64,000 nt of DNA from Trematomus loennbergii (GCA_012861695.1 JAAOOA010000386.1:261501-325500), one strand, 5' to 3'. Shown: positions 46,811 through 57,842, counted from the stretch's first letter. The notes: generated by a model not told the origin, from the sequence alone. Translations and numbers: made by a program.

Positions 46811-47439
46811 TCCAAACTAATCGCATATAGTTTTCCCGATATTCATGAAACGCTGTATACACATTGCTATTATCATGGCACACATTTTTCAAAAGGCGTT
46901 TCATTAGCCCCGCCCCCAAGAAAAATGGCCATTTTGAAAGATGGCCGTTTGTCATGCATTTTGCGCACATTTTTGCACACTGCTCTTAGGGAAATGATCG
47001 GACAAATTCCAGTCAAGGACAAATTATGCCCATATCCAACATCATGCTGAATTGGGAATGAAGTAGTTGCTAGCTCAATCGGGGCGGTCGTAAGCTAACA
47101 GAGAAGATACCATTTTTGACCATTTACACTATTTGGTTTCATGCAAAATATCAACTGTTTATTTGGAGATGTCTACTAAAGCATACAAATACAGTGTGTA
47201 ATGTCGGCCTGTTACTTATATTACTGAGTGATATATTATACACACTCTTCTGTTTTCTGCACTGGCCTCAGCAGCTGTTGTCGCTGTAAATGTCGGCTCA
47301 CAATTAAAGCAGTTGTATTAAAAATATACATAGCCTAATATCCAGAGGAGATGCGTTTCTTGAGTAAATAAACGGTAAAGGCCAGAAAGTCTGCACAACC
47401 CACTGCACCACACGTCACGGTTACTGCTCCTCCAGACAG

Positions 47440-47690
47440 CCTCGGCGATAATCGATCCTCGACGAACCTTTACAGAAATTCCATTTCCTTCGAGGCGGCG
47501 CGCCCACATCCTTTCCGGGTCGCTGCCGGAGGACCTGGGACTCCGGGCTGCAAACATTTGACAAACGGCTCATTTCGGCGGACTCGCGCGCGTCCGCTGG
47601 ACGCCGGGACGACCGGCGACACTCCCCTACGGGCGCTCGGATGCGAAGGCCCGCCCACAACTGCGTGCACGTCTGTGACCGCAGTTTTAA
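47440..47690 (-). promoter_or_regulatory. GC/CpG-rich island with exon-like frame
   Basis: An isolated patch rich in CG dinucleotides (ctcgcgcgcgtccgctggac) in otherwise AT-rich DNA. On the minus strand it has an open frame with an internal start MSRLSNVCSPESQVLRQRPG continuing KDVGAPPRRKWNFCK, followed by a donor-like AAAG|GTTCGT. I do not recognise the protein. It could be the promoter and first exon of a host gene, or a captured gene fragment. No downstream exon was identified. Confidence 0.35.
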
Positions 47691-47933
47691 TTTCTCATGT
47701 TTTACTTCTAATATCTGATTTGTAAAACATCACAGACAGAAAGGTATATCCGTCATTTAACAGTAAGCTATTGAAATTCTGAATCCATAGATGTGTCTCC
47801 CATCACCCAAATCCCTGACTATTCTCTCAACTCAGTATTTACATTCTTATATTCAAAGAAAATCAGTAATATCTTTAAAAACTACAAGTCCCTGTCTATC
47901 AGCTGTGCACCGTTATGGTGTAAATACAGCCTA

Positions 47934-48232
47934 TCTACCAATTGGATCAAATATAAAAGTCAGCCGAATTAGTGTTGATACTGCAAGGAGACGTATTGTG
48001 TGAAAAGAAATGTAAGATGTTGTTTAATTGCTGATATATTTATGATCCACGTCACGTTTTCAGTTTTGGCGGCAGTGCTTCCTGTTTGTCCAGAAGTCTT
48101 CTCATCAGGGCTCTATAATACAGAACTAGGGCAGATATGTCATATTTAATGCAGCCGAACCATGTATTACAATGCCGTTATGTGATGACCTCCAAAGAGA
48201 AAAGCAAGCACACTCGGAATAAAGTGTTATTA
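47934..48232 (+). mobile_element. Direct repeat of the 40.86-kb LTR
   Basis: Matches 40,857-41,155 from ctaccaattggatcaaatat to cggaataaagt with scattered differences; the TATA region has degenerated to ctataatacag. It lacks the U5-like end. With its partner it brackets about 7.1 kb, the size of a Gypsy element, but the interior is not a pol gene. Confidence 0.7.
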
Positions 48233-48239
48233 TTATTTT

Positions 48240-48800
48240 TTTAAATGTTTTCGGATTTCACATCGCATAAACACCATTTCCCAACGTGCATTGCGGCTAA
48301 ACCATCGAATCACCGAGCTGAGTACCTTGCCTACGTCTGTTTCCGGTATTTTTTATGACGGATGTATTTTGTTATACACACATTCCTTCACATTTAAAAT
48401 TTAATTTACATTAAAGTGTTTCGTGAGGCCTTCTAAAATGTTTTTTTAATATAACTACGGTTGTAGTTGAAGAGTTTGTAAATTAACATGAACCCAAGCT
48501 GTTGCCTGGCAACGCAATCGCACAACGTCATGTCCGTTAATTCCACATCCACACACATGGATTAACATCGATTTAATACATTAATGTAGCCTTTGTTTCT
48601 GCTAAAAGAGGTGTCGACCAGCTGGGGCAACAAGAAAATCAGCGAAATCGAGTGTGACTATTAAAAAATAAATCATTATTATATTAATATTGACAATAAC
48701 AACCGACCGTCGGGGTAGCATTTGCTTGGCATTTCCGGGTATTTCTCCACCGGTCGGGCCATGTTAACAAGGGACGAAATCGTGACATCTTCACGTCTCC
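48240..48800. other. Intergenic stretch
   Basis: No coding supported. AT-rich with a few CG-containing patches. The LINE reverse-transcriptase remnant begins near 48,800. Confidence 0.4.
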
Positions 48801-48804
48801 CAGC

Positions 48805-49391
48805 ATGGTAAATCGTCACATGTTCATGTCTTGCCGTGATACCGGGTTGCTCAGACCGCAGGTGAGATCATTCCTTGACCCTCTGCAATTTGCCTACCAG
48901 CCTCACCTGGGGGTGGACGACGCCATTATTTACCTGCTGCAGCGTGCTCACTCATACCTGAATGGATCGGGTTGCACTGTGAGAATCACCTTTTTTGATT
49001 TCTCCAGTGCATTAACACGATCCAGCCTCGGCTACTGAGTGACAAGCTGCAAGCTATGAGGGTAAACTCGTCCACCATCTCCTGGATTACTAACTACCTC
49101 ACGGACAGACCACAGTACGTCCGGCTGGGCAGTGTGCTGTCTGATGTGGTGGTTGGTAGTATTGGAGCCCCACAGGGGACTGTGCTGTCTCCTTTCCTGT
49201 TCACCTTATACACCTCTGACTTTCAATACAACTCAGAGTCATGCCACCTGCAGAAGTTTTCGGATGACTCTGCAGTGGTAGGGTGTATAAGGATTTACAG
49301 AGTACAGAGCGCTGGTGGGTGATTTTGTTGAGTGGACTGGAGGAAATCATCTGCTTCTGAATGTGGCCAAGACCAGAGAGATGGTAAATAG
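48805..49391 (+). pseudogene. LINE reverse transcriptase, 5' piece
   Basis: Translations contain RSFLDPLQFAYQPHLGVDDA, IIYLLQRAHSYLNGSGCTVR and ITFFDFSSA. After a frame change they continue with STISWITNYLTDRPQYVRLG, GAPQGTVLSPFLFTLYTSDF and CHLQKFSDDSAVVG. These are the RT palm blocks of a jockey/CR1-group LINE; FSDD stands where F/Y-x-D-D is expected, so both metal-binding Asp are kept. It is 5'-truncated and frameshifted. The coding sequence breaks off at about 49,391 at the edge of a Harbinger element and resumes at 55,797. Confidence 0.85.
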
Positions 49392-49637
49392 GCGCGTTCA
49401 CACCGGAGTACTTTGGAGTACTTTTCCCACAATAGTTAATCAGAACTACGATATATTTGCGTTCACACCAAAAAGCCCCAGGAACTAAAGTAGTTCAAAT
49501 TAGTTCATCTGACCCGCTTTTCAGTCCCTGCTAGAGAGCAGGGACTGTTGTGGGAGAAAGTAGTTCCTACGTCTGATTGGCTGTGCGGAATGCAAACCAC
49601 GCCCGTTTGACTCTGATTTTTTTTTTGTAAGCGGCCA

Positions 49638-49835
49638 TTGTATTTGCTCGCTTCGGCCAGCGCACCCGAAGAGATTACTTTTGTGAAAGCAGTTATTATA
49701 GCAACACTAAATAGATCATCGAAGCGGTGGAGTGATGAGGATGTGTCGGCGCTTCTGGCGATTTACTCGGAGGACGCGAAGCGCCGCATTCAGAAGCTTC
49801 TACTGAATGCAGTTTCTGTGGCTCAGCAAAGTTAG
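49638..49835 (+). pseudogene. Harbinger Myb/SANT-like protein, first exon
   Basis: Frame containing SSKRWSDEDVSALLAIYSED and AKRRIQKLLLNA. The W-S-D/E-E-x-x-x-L-L-x-I-Y pattern is the first helix of the Myb/SANT-like (trihelix) domain of the Harbinger accessory protein, which helps bring the transposase to the element ends and into the nucleus. The frame then stops (AQQS-stop) before the second and third helices, and a donor-like CAAG|GTAAAA follows at about 49,871. The remainder appears lost to decay. Confidence 0.6.
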
Positions 49836-50009
49836 CAGACCTGGCAAAGTCATGTTGGGACGACTACCAAGGTAAAATAAAATACATGCACTGCACTGTT
49901 TTAATCTGCACAATACTGGTCTTAGATGTACTTCTATTTGCTCAGTAGATCGAGCTAGCCATACTAGAACTTGCTATCATAGGTCCAAGCTGGCTAACAA
50001 CATCTAGCG

Positions 50010-51600
50010 CAGGGTTGCCAACTCTCACGCATCTGGCGTGTGACACACGCTTTCACTCTCAATCTCACGCTCTCACGCTGCCCAAACTATTCTCACGCCA
50101 AAAACAAGAATACCGAAGACTAGAAACGGTTTTGAAAACTTTTGTCACGTAGTGATCGTCTTCTCAATAGAACATCTTTGATAATGTCTTCTGGCCAATC
50201 AGAATCACGATAACGGCGTGGTGTTGTTGCAGGAAGTCCCGACGGAGAATACTTTTGCGGTAGTACATCTCTATACATCGATACAACATTACGTGTTGAT
50301 AGAAATCAACACGTAATGAAATAAGACCCCACGGTTTGATGATTGATAGGTGTGTGGGCTGTCTTTCATTTTGACACACAGAACAATGGGGGCTATCCAC
50401 CCTTATCCACAATGTAAAGTAATTCACACAGCCTCTTCCCTCTTCTCTCTGTGAGGAGCAGCAGGTTCAGCTTTCAGAACAAAGTAACAAAAAACTAAAA
50501 TGGCATTCATTTTTTTAAATATGTCGTGTAGTAATAGATTTATTTATTTTTCTTCTCAAGAGAGTACCAGAATGTGTATTTTATGTTAGTATTTAAAAAA
50601 ATCTCCTGGGGGAGAATCCCCCCAGACCCCCCTGCAGGGGTTGGGTTTTCAGCATGTCAACTCTTTCACCTGTGGGGAAATTGCAGGATTGGCTCCAGGT
50701 CGCCCTTTTTATTTACTACAAGACAAATGTGCCTTTTTATTTCATACAGTTCAATTTGGATTGAGACAGGGAAATAATCTAAACCTCACGCGTGGCGTTT
50801 CACTGTCGGGGGGAGCGTGTATGTAATTACATTGCAAATACTGACTTGAGCCCCACCACTGTATGGGTTAGCCCTACCATAGATTACCCAACAAAAATAC
50901 TCTGGAGCCGCAACTGCCGACCCGTATTGCGCATGCGCAGATCTAAGATCCAGTAGAAATGATAAAAAAGTAAAAGTCTGCTGCTTATTGTTCTACTAGG
51001 CCAAAATAGAGTCAAAGAGTATATGAGAGTGAGAGTGTGTTAATTAATATATTTGGCAGTTTGGAGTAAGTCTGTAGATTTGTTTGTGTGTGTGTGTTTC
51101 ATGTATAGGCCTCTCACGATAATTAATTTTGTTGGATACATTTTCCCGGAAATTATTGCGATAAACGATAATATTGTCGGCACCGTTGTATGACCATTTT
51201 AGACCACTGACATAATGATATATAATAATAATTCAAGTACATCCTTTCAAACTGCTAGTCACATCCTCATGTAAATGGCAATTTATCGAGGTCAGAAAAG
51301 TTATCGAGTTCATTTTTATTTATCGTACGATAAGTCAATTAATTGCTTATCGCGACAGGCACACAATAAAACAGTGGAAACAAACATGTTTGACTTTCAT
51401 TAGTGAATGAAACTGTGTGCCCTTTATAGTCTGTGTCCATTATTGTGTATTTGTATATATTGTATATATATCCTATATATGCTAAGGTCCCGCTGCTGAC
51501 ACGATAGCAGTCATTTCGTGCGCATATGTGTAATTAAACCGAATTAAACCCATGATATCAAAATCTCACTCCAGCCAGGTACCCAAAGTTGGCAACCCTG
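50010..51600. mobile_element. Non-autonomous DNA element with CAGGGTTGCCAACT ends
   Basis: Left end cagggttgccaactctcacg; right end, reverse complement, cagggttgccaactttgggt. It is flanked by ctagcg on both sides (50,004-50,009 and 51,601-51,606). Subterminal tctcacgc repeats are visible. No open transposase; a 60-codon frame near 50,574 is not informative. It is inserted in the Harbinger element and carries its own insertion at 51,106-51,361. Confidence 0.8.
51106..51361. mobile_element. MITE with GGCCTSTCRCGATAA-type ends
   Basis: Left end taggcctctcacgataatta; right end, reverse complement, tgcctgtcgcgataagcaat. The interior has ttattgcgataaacgataat. It is the innermost of four nested layers here (LINE, Harbinger, CAGGGTTGCC element, this MITE). 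Confidence 0.65.
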
Positions 51601-52301
51601 CTAGCGAGCTAGCTATTCTCAGCCGTGCCCACTATGAACAAGTGTGCAATGTTCTGTAATTTGCTTCACTAACTCATGGCACTAATCGTGTGTTTCAGGC
51701 GAGGTGTTTCTCTCTGGATTAGAAACAAGTTTTCCCCTCCAGGATAAAACGATAATATAACGTTAGCAATTAGCATGCTAGCTGGACATAATGCTACCTC
51801 TAACAATACATTGTAGTTGCTATAATTTCAAGTCATTTGCAACATTCATTCTACATGTTAATGGTAAAAGCTTAAACAGTTGATTACCTGCATGCCACAA
51901 AGACTGGTGTTCTAATCTTTTTGCACATTTAAGTAGAAATGTAATTGAAATTCTATTTATTTTGCCTTTTTTGTATTGATTGTTATGATTGTACTCAGCC
52001 ATGTTATGTTTGATGTCAATCCACTTACACTGTAACTACTCTGGCCTTGAAAGAAGGTTACACATCTAACTGATGTCCACTAATCCCTATAAAACAAAGT
52101 TCAAGCATACATTAAGCACAAAACAATAAATAAGGACACTTTGATATTTCTTTTTTATTTGATATTATTTGATCCTATCTTATCTTCTACTTTACACGTG
52201 CATTTTGTACACTGTCCCTGCCTGCACCATGTCCAATGTTGGACAATGTTGTCTCGTTGTTGCGATTAAACTGATCTTGTATCTTGCTTATTTCTCCTTA
52301 G

Positions 52302-52492
52302 GAAAGTGGGCACGCGATGACAGCTTCCTTGACACCATCATGGCGATGGACCGCCGTGCCATGGTCAGCAAGGAGAATGAGGACCTGCGTGCCAAGGAGA
52401 TGCACGACGAACGGCTGCTGCTTTCACACAAGGCCCAGGAATCGAGGTGGAGGAACAAAATACCTTTCAGGCTGGGCTTCTGGCAGTGCTAA
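52302..52492 (+). pseudogene. Harbinger Myb/SANT-like protein, C-terminal exon
   Basis: After acceptor ttatttctccttag the frame reads GKWARDDSFLDTIMAMDRRA, then SKENEDLRAKEMHDERLLLS, then HKAQESRWRNKIPF and a stop. This is a charged, helix-prone C-terminal part such as Harbinger Myb-like proteins have after the DNA-binding domain. It lies 2.4 kb downstream of the first exon because a 1.6-kb element was inserted between. Whether the protein is ever made is doubtful, since the first exon stops early. Confidence 0.5.
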
Positions 52493-52572
52493 GCGAGCTG
52501 ATTAAATCCAACAGGCCTTCAATACAAAAATTAAGAAAAACTTGTCGTCGTTGATAAACTGTACAATGACTT

Positions 52573-52740
52573 GTTGGGAGGCGTGTGGTGCAGTGGTCTG
52601 GTGCGTTGGTGTTCGGATCAGGGGAGCACAGGTTCAAACCCCACTGCAGGCAGGATGTCGTTGTGTCCCTGGGCAAGACACTTCACCCCAAATTGCCTAC
52701 ACCTGGGACAGTTCATTTTGTATTATTGTGATTATATATA
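52573..52740 (+). mobile_element. tRNA-derived SINE
   Basis: A-box-like gtggtgcagtggtctggtg and B-box ggttcaaacc (52,631-52,640) at tRNA spacing, followed by tgtccctgggcaagacactt then caccc, a core motif frequent in fish SINEs. The cloverleaf is not intact, so this is a SINE head and not a tRNA gene. Confidence 0.75.
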
Positions 52741-52811
52741 TATGCCACTGTTATTAATACTGACACCTGACTTTGCACTAAGGTGTGTCTGCTGCTGAGC
52801 CTACCTATTGT

Positions 52812-52850
<39 letters not shown>
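52812..52850. repeat. (TA)n microsatellite
   Basis: About 20 TA repeats between two gccactgttatta copies. Confidence 0.9.
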
Positions 52851-52851
<1 letters not shown>

Positions 52852-53349
52852 CCACTGTTATTATATTGTTTTGATACTACTGACACTTATTGATCTGCTG
52901 ATAAATAAAAGAGAACCTACATGCACGGCACTAGCATCATGACTGTCTTTGTTTAAACCAGCAGCAGTGCAGCGGTACACAGACTAACCTGTGTGTGTGT
53001 AACGTAGTTCTTCAGGTGTGTATGCTTAACATGTATGTATTTATCACAGTAAAGATGGTATACAAAAGCTTTTTACAGGGTTCCCGCGGGGTCTTAAAAA
53101 GTCTTAAAAAGTCTTACATTTGACAACGTTTTGTGGGAAATGTCCGGGCTGCAAAGTAACCAGTACGGTAAGAGCCTTTCAGTTCCCCCCAACAATTTGT
53201 ATTGAAATAAATCAACATGGAACCAGTCATCACTAACTTTGTTTCCCCCGGCCCCTTATCGGAGAACACCTAGCTAGTGACCTAGCAACCAAGCTTCAGC
53301 TAGCTGCAGTCAGAAACTCATGTCTCTTCGAATCTACTTACAAATAAAT

Positions 53350-53475
53350 ATGGGGAAGTGTAAGTTCAACCGTATTTGGTTGGAAAACATCGAATTTAGT
53401 GCTTTGTTGAAACCAGTGGAGGGAACGTGTTTGAAGCCCGCTGCACCTTTTGCAAAAGAAATTAGCATTTGCTAA
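53350..53475 (+). pseudogene. hAT-type transposase N-terminus, decayed
   Basis: A 41-codon frame, MGKCKFNRIWLENIEFSALL then KPVEGTCLKP, resembles the MGKCKFN-x-x-WL start of a family of fish hAT-type transposases with a BED-like finger. The finger cysteines that should follow are only partly present and a stop comes soon after. It lies just inside the left end of the 53,076-54,635 element, in the expected place. Confidence 0.55.
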
Positions 53476-53679
53476 TGTAGCGTTAGCTAGTGCAGCGTTA
53501 GCTAGTGCAGCAGCTCTCGCAACAACACCGGGGGATCTCCGGGCGACGTTTGGGTCTACGTCAACCCTAAAAGCGGAGGTGCTGTAGACGCTAAATACCG
53601 TAGTTAAACACCAATCATAGAACAGCAACGATGAAAGATTGTAGCCAAGGCAGGAGAGCTCTGAATATAGCTCTTGTTA

Positions 53680-53905
<226 letters not shown>

Positions 53906-53908
<3 letters not shown>

Positions 53909-54365
53909 GGCTGCTCGATTATGGCAAAAATATATCACGATTATTTTGGTCAATAATTGATATCACGATTATTAAATACGATTATTCATTGACTTTGAAA
54001 ACATCCATTTATTGAACTTTAAAACAAATAATAATTTGAACAGTATCTTTTTAACTGTTGATTACCCTGAACGTATAATTCAACTGAAAAACCAATACAA
54101 AAATAAATTAAATAAATGATATATTTAAATAAATAATATCAAAATAATAAATACCAATAAACAAGATCAACAAATATTTTGGAGCGCACTTCAACAAGCT
54201 ACTAAACATATATAAATATGATAAATACAAATTAATTAGATCAAATATGTTGTAGTTCACTGTCACAAAGCTAAATAATAGTTTTTTTTCGATTATGTTG
54301 TTTTTGTAATTGTGGCAGGCCAAAATCGTAATTGCGATTAAAATACGATTAATTGCACAGCCCTA
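53906..54365. mobile_element. MITE with TAGGGCTG ends inserted in a CA repeat
   Basis: Left end tagggctgctcgattatggc; right end, reverse complement, tagggctgtgcaattaatcg. Subterminal cacgattattttgg and cgattaattgca motifs. CA repeat lies on both sides, showing insertion into the microsatellite. It is related in its terminal bases to the element at 16,041-16,960. Confidence 0.8.
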
Positions 54366-54852
54366 ACACACAGACACACACACACACAGACACACACCAC
54401 ACACTTTTTGGCTAACACAGTTCTGTACTGTTATGCTGTTATGTTCAGTCATTGTTCTTATGTTGAACATGAATACATTTGCTTTGTAAGTAATTATGGG
54501 ACGTATTTCTTCTTTCATAGCAATTTTCCTTCATACTTTCTTGCCGTGAAATAGGTCTTAAATTATATTCAAAGTTGTCTTAAAAAGGTCTTAAAACGTC
54601 TTAAATTTGAGTTGGCGAAACCTGCAGGAACCCTGTTTTTAAAGAGCTTTCAACCTCATCCCATTGTCTTTAACACACATTTAACATAATAATATACTCA
54701 TATTAATATACAAATATACAGTACGAGTACTGTTTTGATACTGACATTTAATCTTTGCACTAAGGTGTGTCTGCACTATTGTAATTGTGTCTGTTGACTG
54801 TGGTAAATAAAAGAGAGAACCAAATGCACTGTACAAAAGATCAGCTTTATTG

Positions 54853-55113
54853 TCAATTTACAATTTCCATGCTGTTCAGATGCCTCAAGGGCTGTGCGCG
54901 TGTCTTGCCACGCGGCAATTTTTTTAGGTTGCGTCTCCCCAACGTTGCTTCCAGGCGCATACAGAGCAGTTGAAAAGAGCACTTGGACATTCGGAAATCT
55001 TTGATCCACTGCACATTGGTGTACGTTGGCACCACCTTCTCCCACCAGGCCGATGTTCTATTGTTCACCCAGAGAGAGCGCGGGACACGACGCGTTCCGT
55101 AGTATTCGCATAT
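54853..55113 (-). pseudogene. Harbinger transposase exon 2, internally deleted
   Basis: After acceptor tttgtatgtgtttcag the minus-strand frame reads ICEYYGTRRVPRSLWVNNRT, SAWWEKVVPTYTNVQWIKDF and RMSKCSFQLLCMRLEATLGR, the conserved N-terminal region of PIF/Harbinger transposases. Then LKKLPRGKTRAQPLRHLN leads to a stop, and AATAAA follows within 2 nt. The whole DDE catalytic core is missing, so N-terminal and C-terminal parts seem to be joined by an internal deletion. It splices in phase 0 from exon 1. The product could at most bind DNA or partners. Confidence 0.75.
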
Positions 55114-55200
55114 CTGAAACACATACAAAGACACAAATTAGCCCTACATAACTCCATAAATCCTACATTAGATAGTATTAATGTGATTTACTGAACGTAC

Positions 55201-55335
55201 CATTGCTGTTCTTTGGGCGTGATAACGGTCATCATCCTCAGCTGTCCTACGGCGAAACATGTCCATAGCGTGTGCTTTTCGTGGTCCAATCCTTTTGTTA
55301 AGGCTTCTTAACCGCCTTCGCCTCCGACTCAGCAT
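55201..55335 (-). pseudogene. Harbinger transposase exon 1
   Basis: Minus-strand ATG followed by MLSRRRRRLRSLNKRIGPRK and AHAMDMFRRRTAEDDDRYHA, 45 codons, ending at donor GCAATG|GTACGT in phase 0. The basic N-terminus suits a nuclear, DNA-binding protein. It matches the phase of exon 2, 87 nt away, so the splice arrangement of the transposase gene is still intact even though the protein is truncated. Confidence 0.65.
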
Positions 55336-55796
55336 TTCTATTGCATTTGAATGGTCGATCTGTATTTGTATTTGTATTTATGGCTGAGTTATTGGCTTAA
55401 ATAACTCAGTTACGAAGCTGTGTAACACGAGCACCAAAACCACAACTTCAGTCAACTCCATACCGTGTCTGAGGTCGGAAGGTAAACAGAAGCATACAGC
55501 GGAAGCGGAAGTTTTTTTTTTTTCTTCTCTTCTCTCGGTTTTTTGGCGGATTGCAACTTTAAGGTGCATACCGCCACCTACTGTACTCGCCGTGAAGTTG
55601 TTTGCGGCCTGCCAGTAAACCCAACGCAGAAGAAGAAGAAGTGACGTCAGCGGCTCATTTGCCTAATCCACCCCAGGAACTCATTTTGGTGTGAACGCGA
55701 TCTGCTTTAGTTCGTCAGAACTAAAGAGCTCTCATGAACTAAAGTTCTCAGGAACTACTGTGGGAAAAGTACTTGGTGTGAACGCCCCTATTGATT

Positions 55797-55999
55797 TCAG
55801 GAGGAAGAGGACATCTCCTCCTCTGCCCCTGTGCTTTCTAGGAGAGGATGTGGCTGTTGTGGAGGTCTACAAGAACCTGGGAGTGCACTTAGACAATGGG
55901 CTGAACTGGAGGATCAACACTGACGCTGTGTACAAGAAGGGGATGAGCAGACTCTATTTTCTGAGGAAGCTGAGATCCTTCAACGTGTGCAGCAAAATA
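55797..55999 (+). pseudogene. LINE reverse transcriptase, 3' piece
   Basis: Continues the LINE frame after the Harbinger element: FRRKRTSPPLPL, EVYKNLGVHLDNGLNWRINT and DAVYKKGMSRLYFLRKLRSF then NVCSK. This is the C-terminal thumb region of the same LINE group as 48,805-49,391. It stops in AT-rich sequence at about 55,999 and is not followed by a clear 3' tail. Confidence 0.85.
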
Positions 56000-56329
56000 T
56001 TATATTATATTATTATATTTAATATTCCATCTGTCATATATTTATGTATATTTGTATGTATATATAATACCTGGTTAAATTCAACATGTATATTTTCTAC
56101 TTTCTTGTTTATTTCTAATCTTTGAATTTTTATTGTACAATGCCATGTCTTTTTATGCTGCTGCAACGCAAAAAGTAGCCTGACACTGTAAATACTGTCT
56201 ATACAGGAGTTGCTGACAAATACTAGGGAAATGAATGTGTTCGAAAAAAAAGGGTGGAACGCAAACAGTTTTATTTTTATCTGAAAAAAGTGTCTCCACC
56301 ACTTTTGAAAAACAAAGTGACGCCCCGTA

Positions 56330-56331
56330 TT

Positions 56332-56376
<45 letters not shown>

Positions 56377-56388
56377 GTACGTATGTAA

Positions 56389-56423
<35 letters not shown>

Positions 56424-56440
56424 GTACGTACGTATGTAAA
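56330..56440. repeat. AT/ACGT-rich microsatellite
   Basis: Alternating (TA)n and (TATG/TACG)n runs, partly palindromic (acatacatacat / atgtatgtatgt). Confidence 0.85.
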
Positions 56441-56574
56441 TGTATATGTGTGTGAATGTTTCTTTGAAAGTTCAAATGTAACCCTTACTTCTTTCAAATG
56501 GATTCACATTTGATCATCAGGTTCAATCTTAGATCACTCTTGAACTGATCTGACTGCACAGGTTTTTTTCCCCC

Positions 56575-56975
56575 TCTGTACGTGAACTATGGAGGACGGA
56601 ACATGACTTAAGTATAAATAAATAAATGTGTAAATAAATGTATGAAGAAATACAGGAATAAATAAATAAATACGTAAATAAATAAATACAGGAATAAATA
56701 AATACAGGAATAAATACAGAAATAAATGTTGAAATGAATACACAAATAAATAAATAAAATAATAAATAAATGCATAAATAAATATGGAAATAAATACACC
56801 AATGTATAAATAAATAAATAAAAGTCGAAAATAAAACAGAACACACATTATTATATATCTTTCATATATTTCTACATTTACGCGACATACATTTATTTAT
56901 TTATTTATTTATGTGTCCGTATGCTAATGAGGTGGGCAGTCCTAACCTCAGTCTGAAGCAGGATTCGCCAATTGT
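56575..56975. repeat. Foldback element, left arm
   Basis: Reverse complement of 57,970-58,325: the motif acatgacttaagtataaata at 56,602 pairs with tatttatacttaagtcatgt at 58,277. The arm consists largely of aataaataaata-type DNA and ends in tgaggtgggcagtcctaacctc and tgaagcaggatt, mirrored at the right arm start. Tyr/Phe-Ile-rich minus-strand frames are artefacts of AT repeats. Confidence 0.85.
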
Positions 56976-57475
56976 TGGAGCCAGGCAGAAGCAAGAGATT
57001 CGTGGCCAGTGTTGCCAACTTGGCGACGTTCTCGTTAAATCCGGCGGCTTTCCAAACCCTCCGGCTACTTATTTTTGTCAAAAGCGACTAACGACTAATC
57101 TAACGACTTGTAATGGTGTTATTAGGGACTTTTCTGGTGTTTGGAGACTCACATATTGTTCAGCAGTTAACGAGCCGCGGGTGCTGCCGTGAGCCCCTCT
57201 GCCCTCCCATAGTACTCACAGGCGCTCAGACTCTTGCCTCCCGCAGCAGCTCAGCTGGAGTCAGAGCAGAGAGGAGACAGCCACACTCTCCCGAGTCGAG
57301 ACGGCAAATGAATTGCGCATGAGCGGGATTTAAATGTAAAATGTAAATGTTTCTGTCACTGTCACACTATAATAAATAACTGCCTTTGCTTTGACTCACA
57401 CAGCCTCAGTCACTTAATCACCTCGTCCACTGTGTGTGTGCCTCTGTGACAAGCTAAACATCCACGTAGGTCATC

Positions 57476-57628
57476 ATGTCACAGTCTAAACTGTATTCAC
57501 AAAAGTACAGAAAGGAGTGGGAATCAAACCCTGAGTTTAAAGGATGGTTGAAGCCATTTATTGGAGATGACACACGGGCATACTATACTGCCTTTATTGT
57601 AAGGGAGATTTCTACTAAAAACTACTAA
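57476..57628 (+). pseudogene. BED-like transposase N-terminus in foldback spacer
   Basis: A 50-codon frame reads MSQSKLYSQKYRKEWESNPE then FKGWLKPFIGDDTRAYYTAF. The K-Y-x-x-E-W-x-x-x-P-x-F-K-G-W-L pattern is typical of the start of BED/hAT-related transposase proteins in fish, where C-x-x-C follows; here those cysteines read YYTAF, so the finger is lost. It overlaps, tail to tail, with a minus-strand exon ending at 57,631. Confidence 0.5.
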
Positions 57629-57630
57629 AA

Positions 57631-57842
57631 CTACTTTCTACTTTGGCGGGCAACCTCTTGAAGACTCTCAAACACAGCTGGGTTAACATCCACATCCATG
57701 TCGAGCTGAGCCAAGTCCTCTATACATCGTTCCACACGAAATTGGACAGAGAGGACATAGTCTTTTGGTTCTCCGTTCTCTAAATGGTCCGCTAATGATC
57801 TCCAATGGCTCTTAAACCAATACCCATAAATAATCCTTACAA
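57631..57842 (-). CDS. Unrecognised terminal exon with poly(A) signal
   Basis: On the minus strand, acceptor-like ggtttatccacag is followed by a 70-codon open frame: VRIIYGYWFKSHWRSLADHL, ENGEPKDYVLSVQFRVERCI, EDLAQLDMDVDVNPAVFESL, QEVARQSRK and a TAG stop. AATAAA follows about 30 nt downstream (57,593-57,598). Composition and charge look like real protein. I do not recognise the family. It lies inside the spacer of a foldback element, so it is either a transposon-encoded protein end or a captured host exon. No upstream partner exon was identified. Confidence 0.4.

Larger units (their letters stand above)
44335..47115. repeat. Complex tandem array with five large units
   Basis: Starts tattagggcctgagcacgaa, a motif of a very common fish repeat. 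From about 45,107 the landmark gaaatgatcgga recurs at about 45,444, 45,873, 46,309, 46,652 and 46,993, with spacings of about 430, 430, 343 and 340 bp. Shared motifs include catatagtttctcccagcga, ttccattagcccctcccccc and gtaagctaacggagaatgtg. The last two intervals are shorter and carry telomere-like repeats. Open frames shift between units and are not conserved. Confidence 0.8.

Noticed and set aside
52573..52650. tRNA gene
   Set aside because: A and B boxes are present but the cloverleaf is not intact and a SINE core follows; the same reasoning applies to 63,921-64,000.
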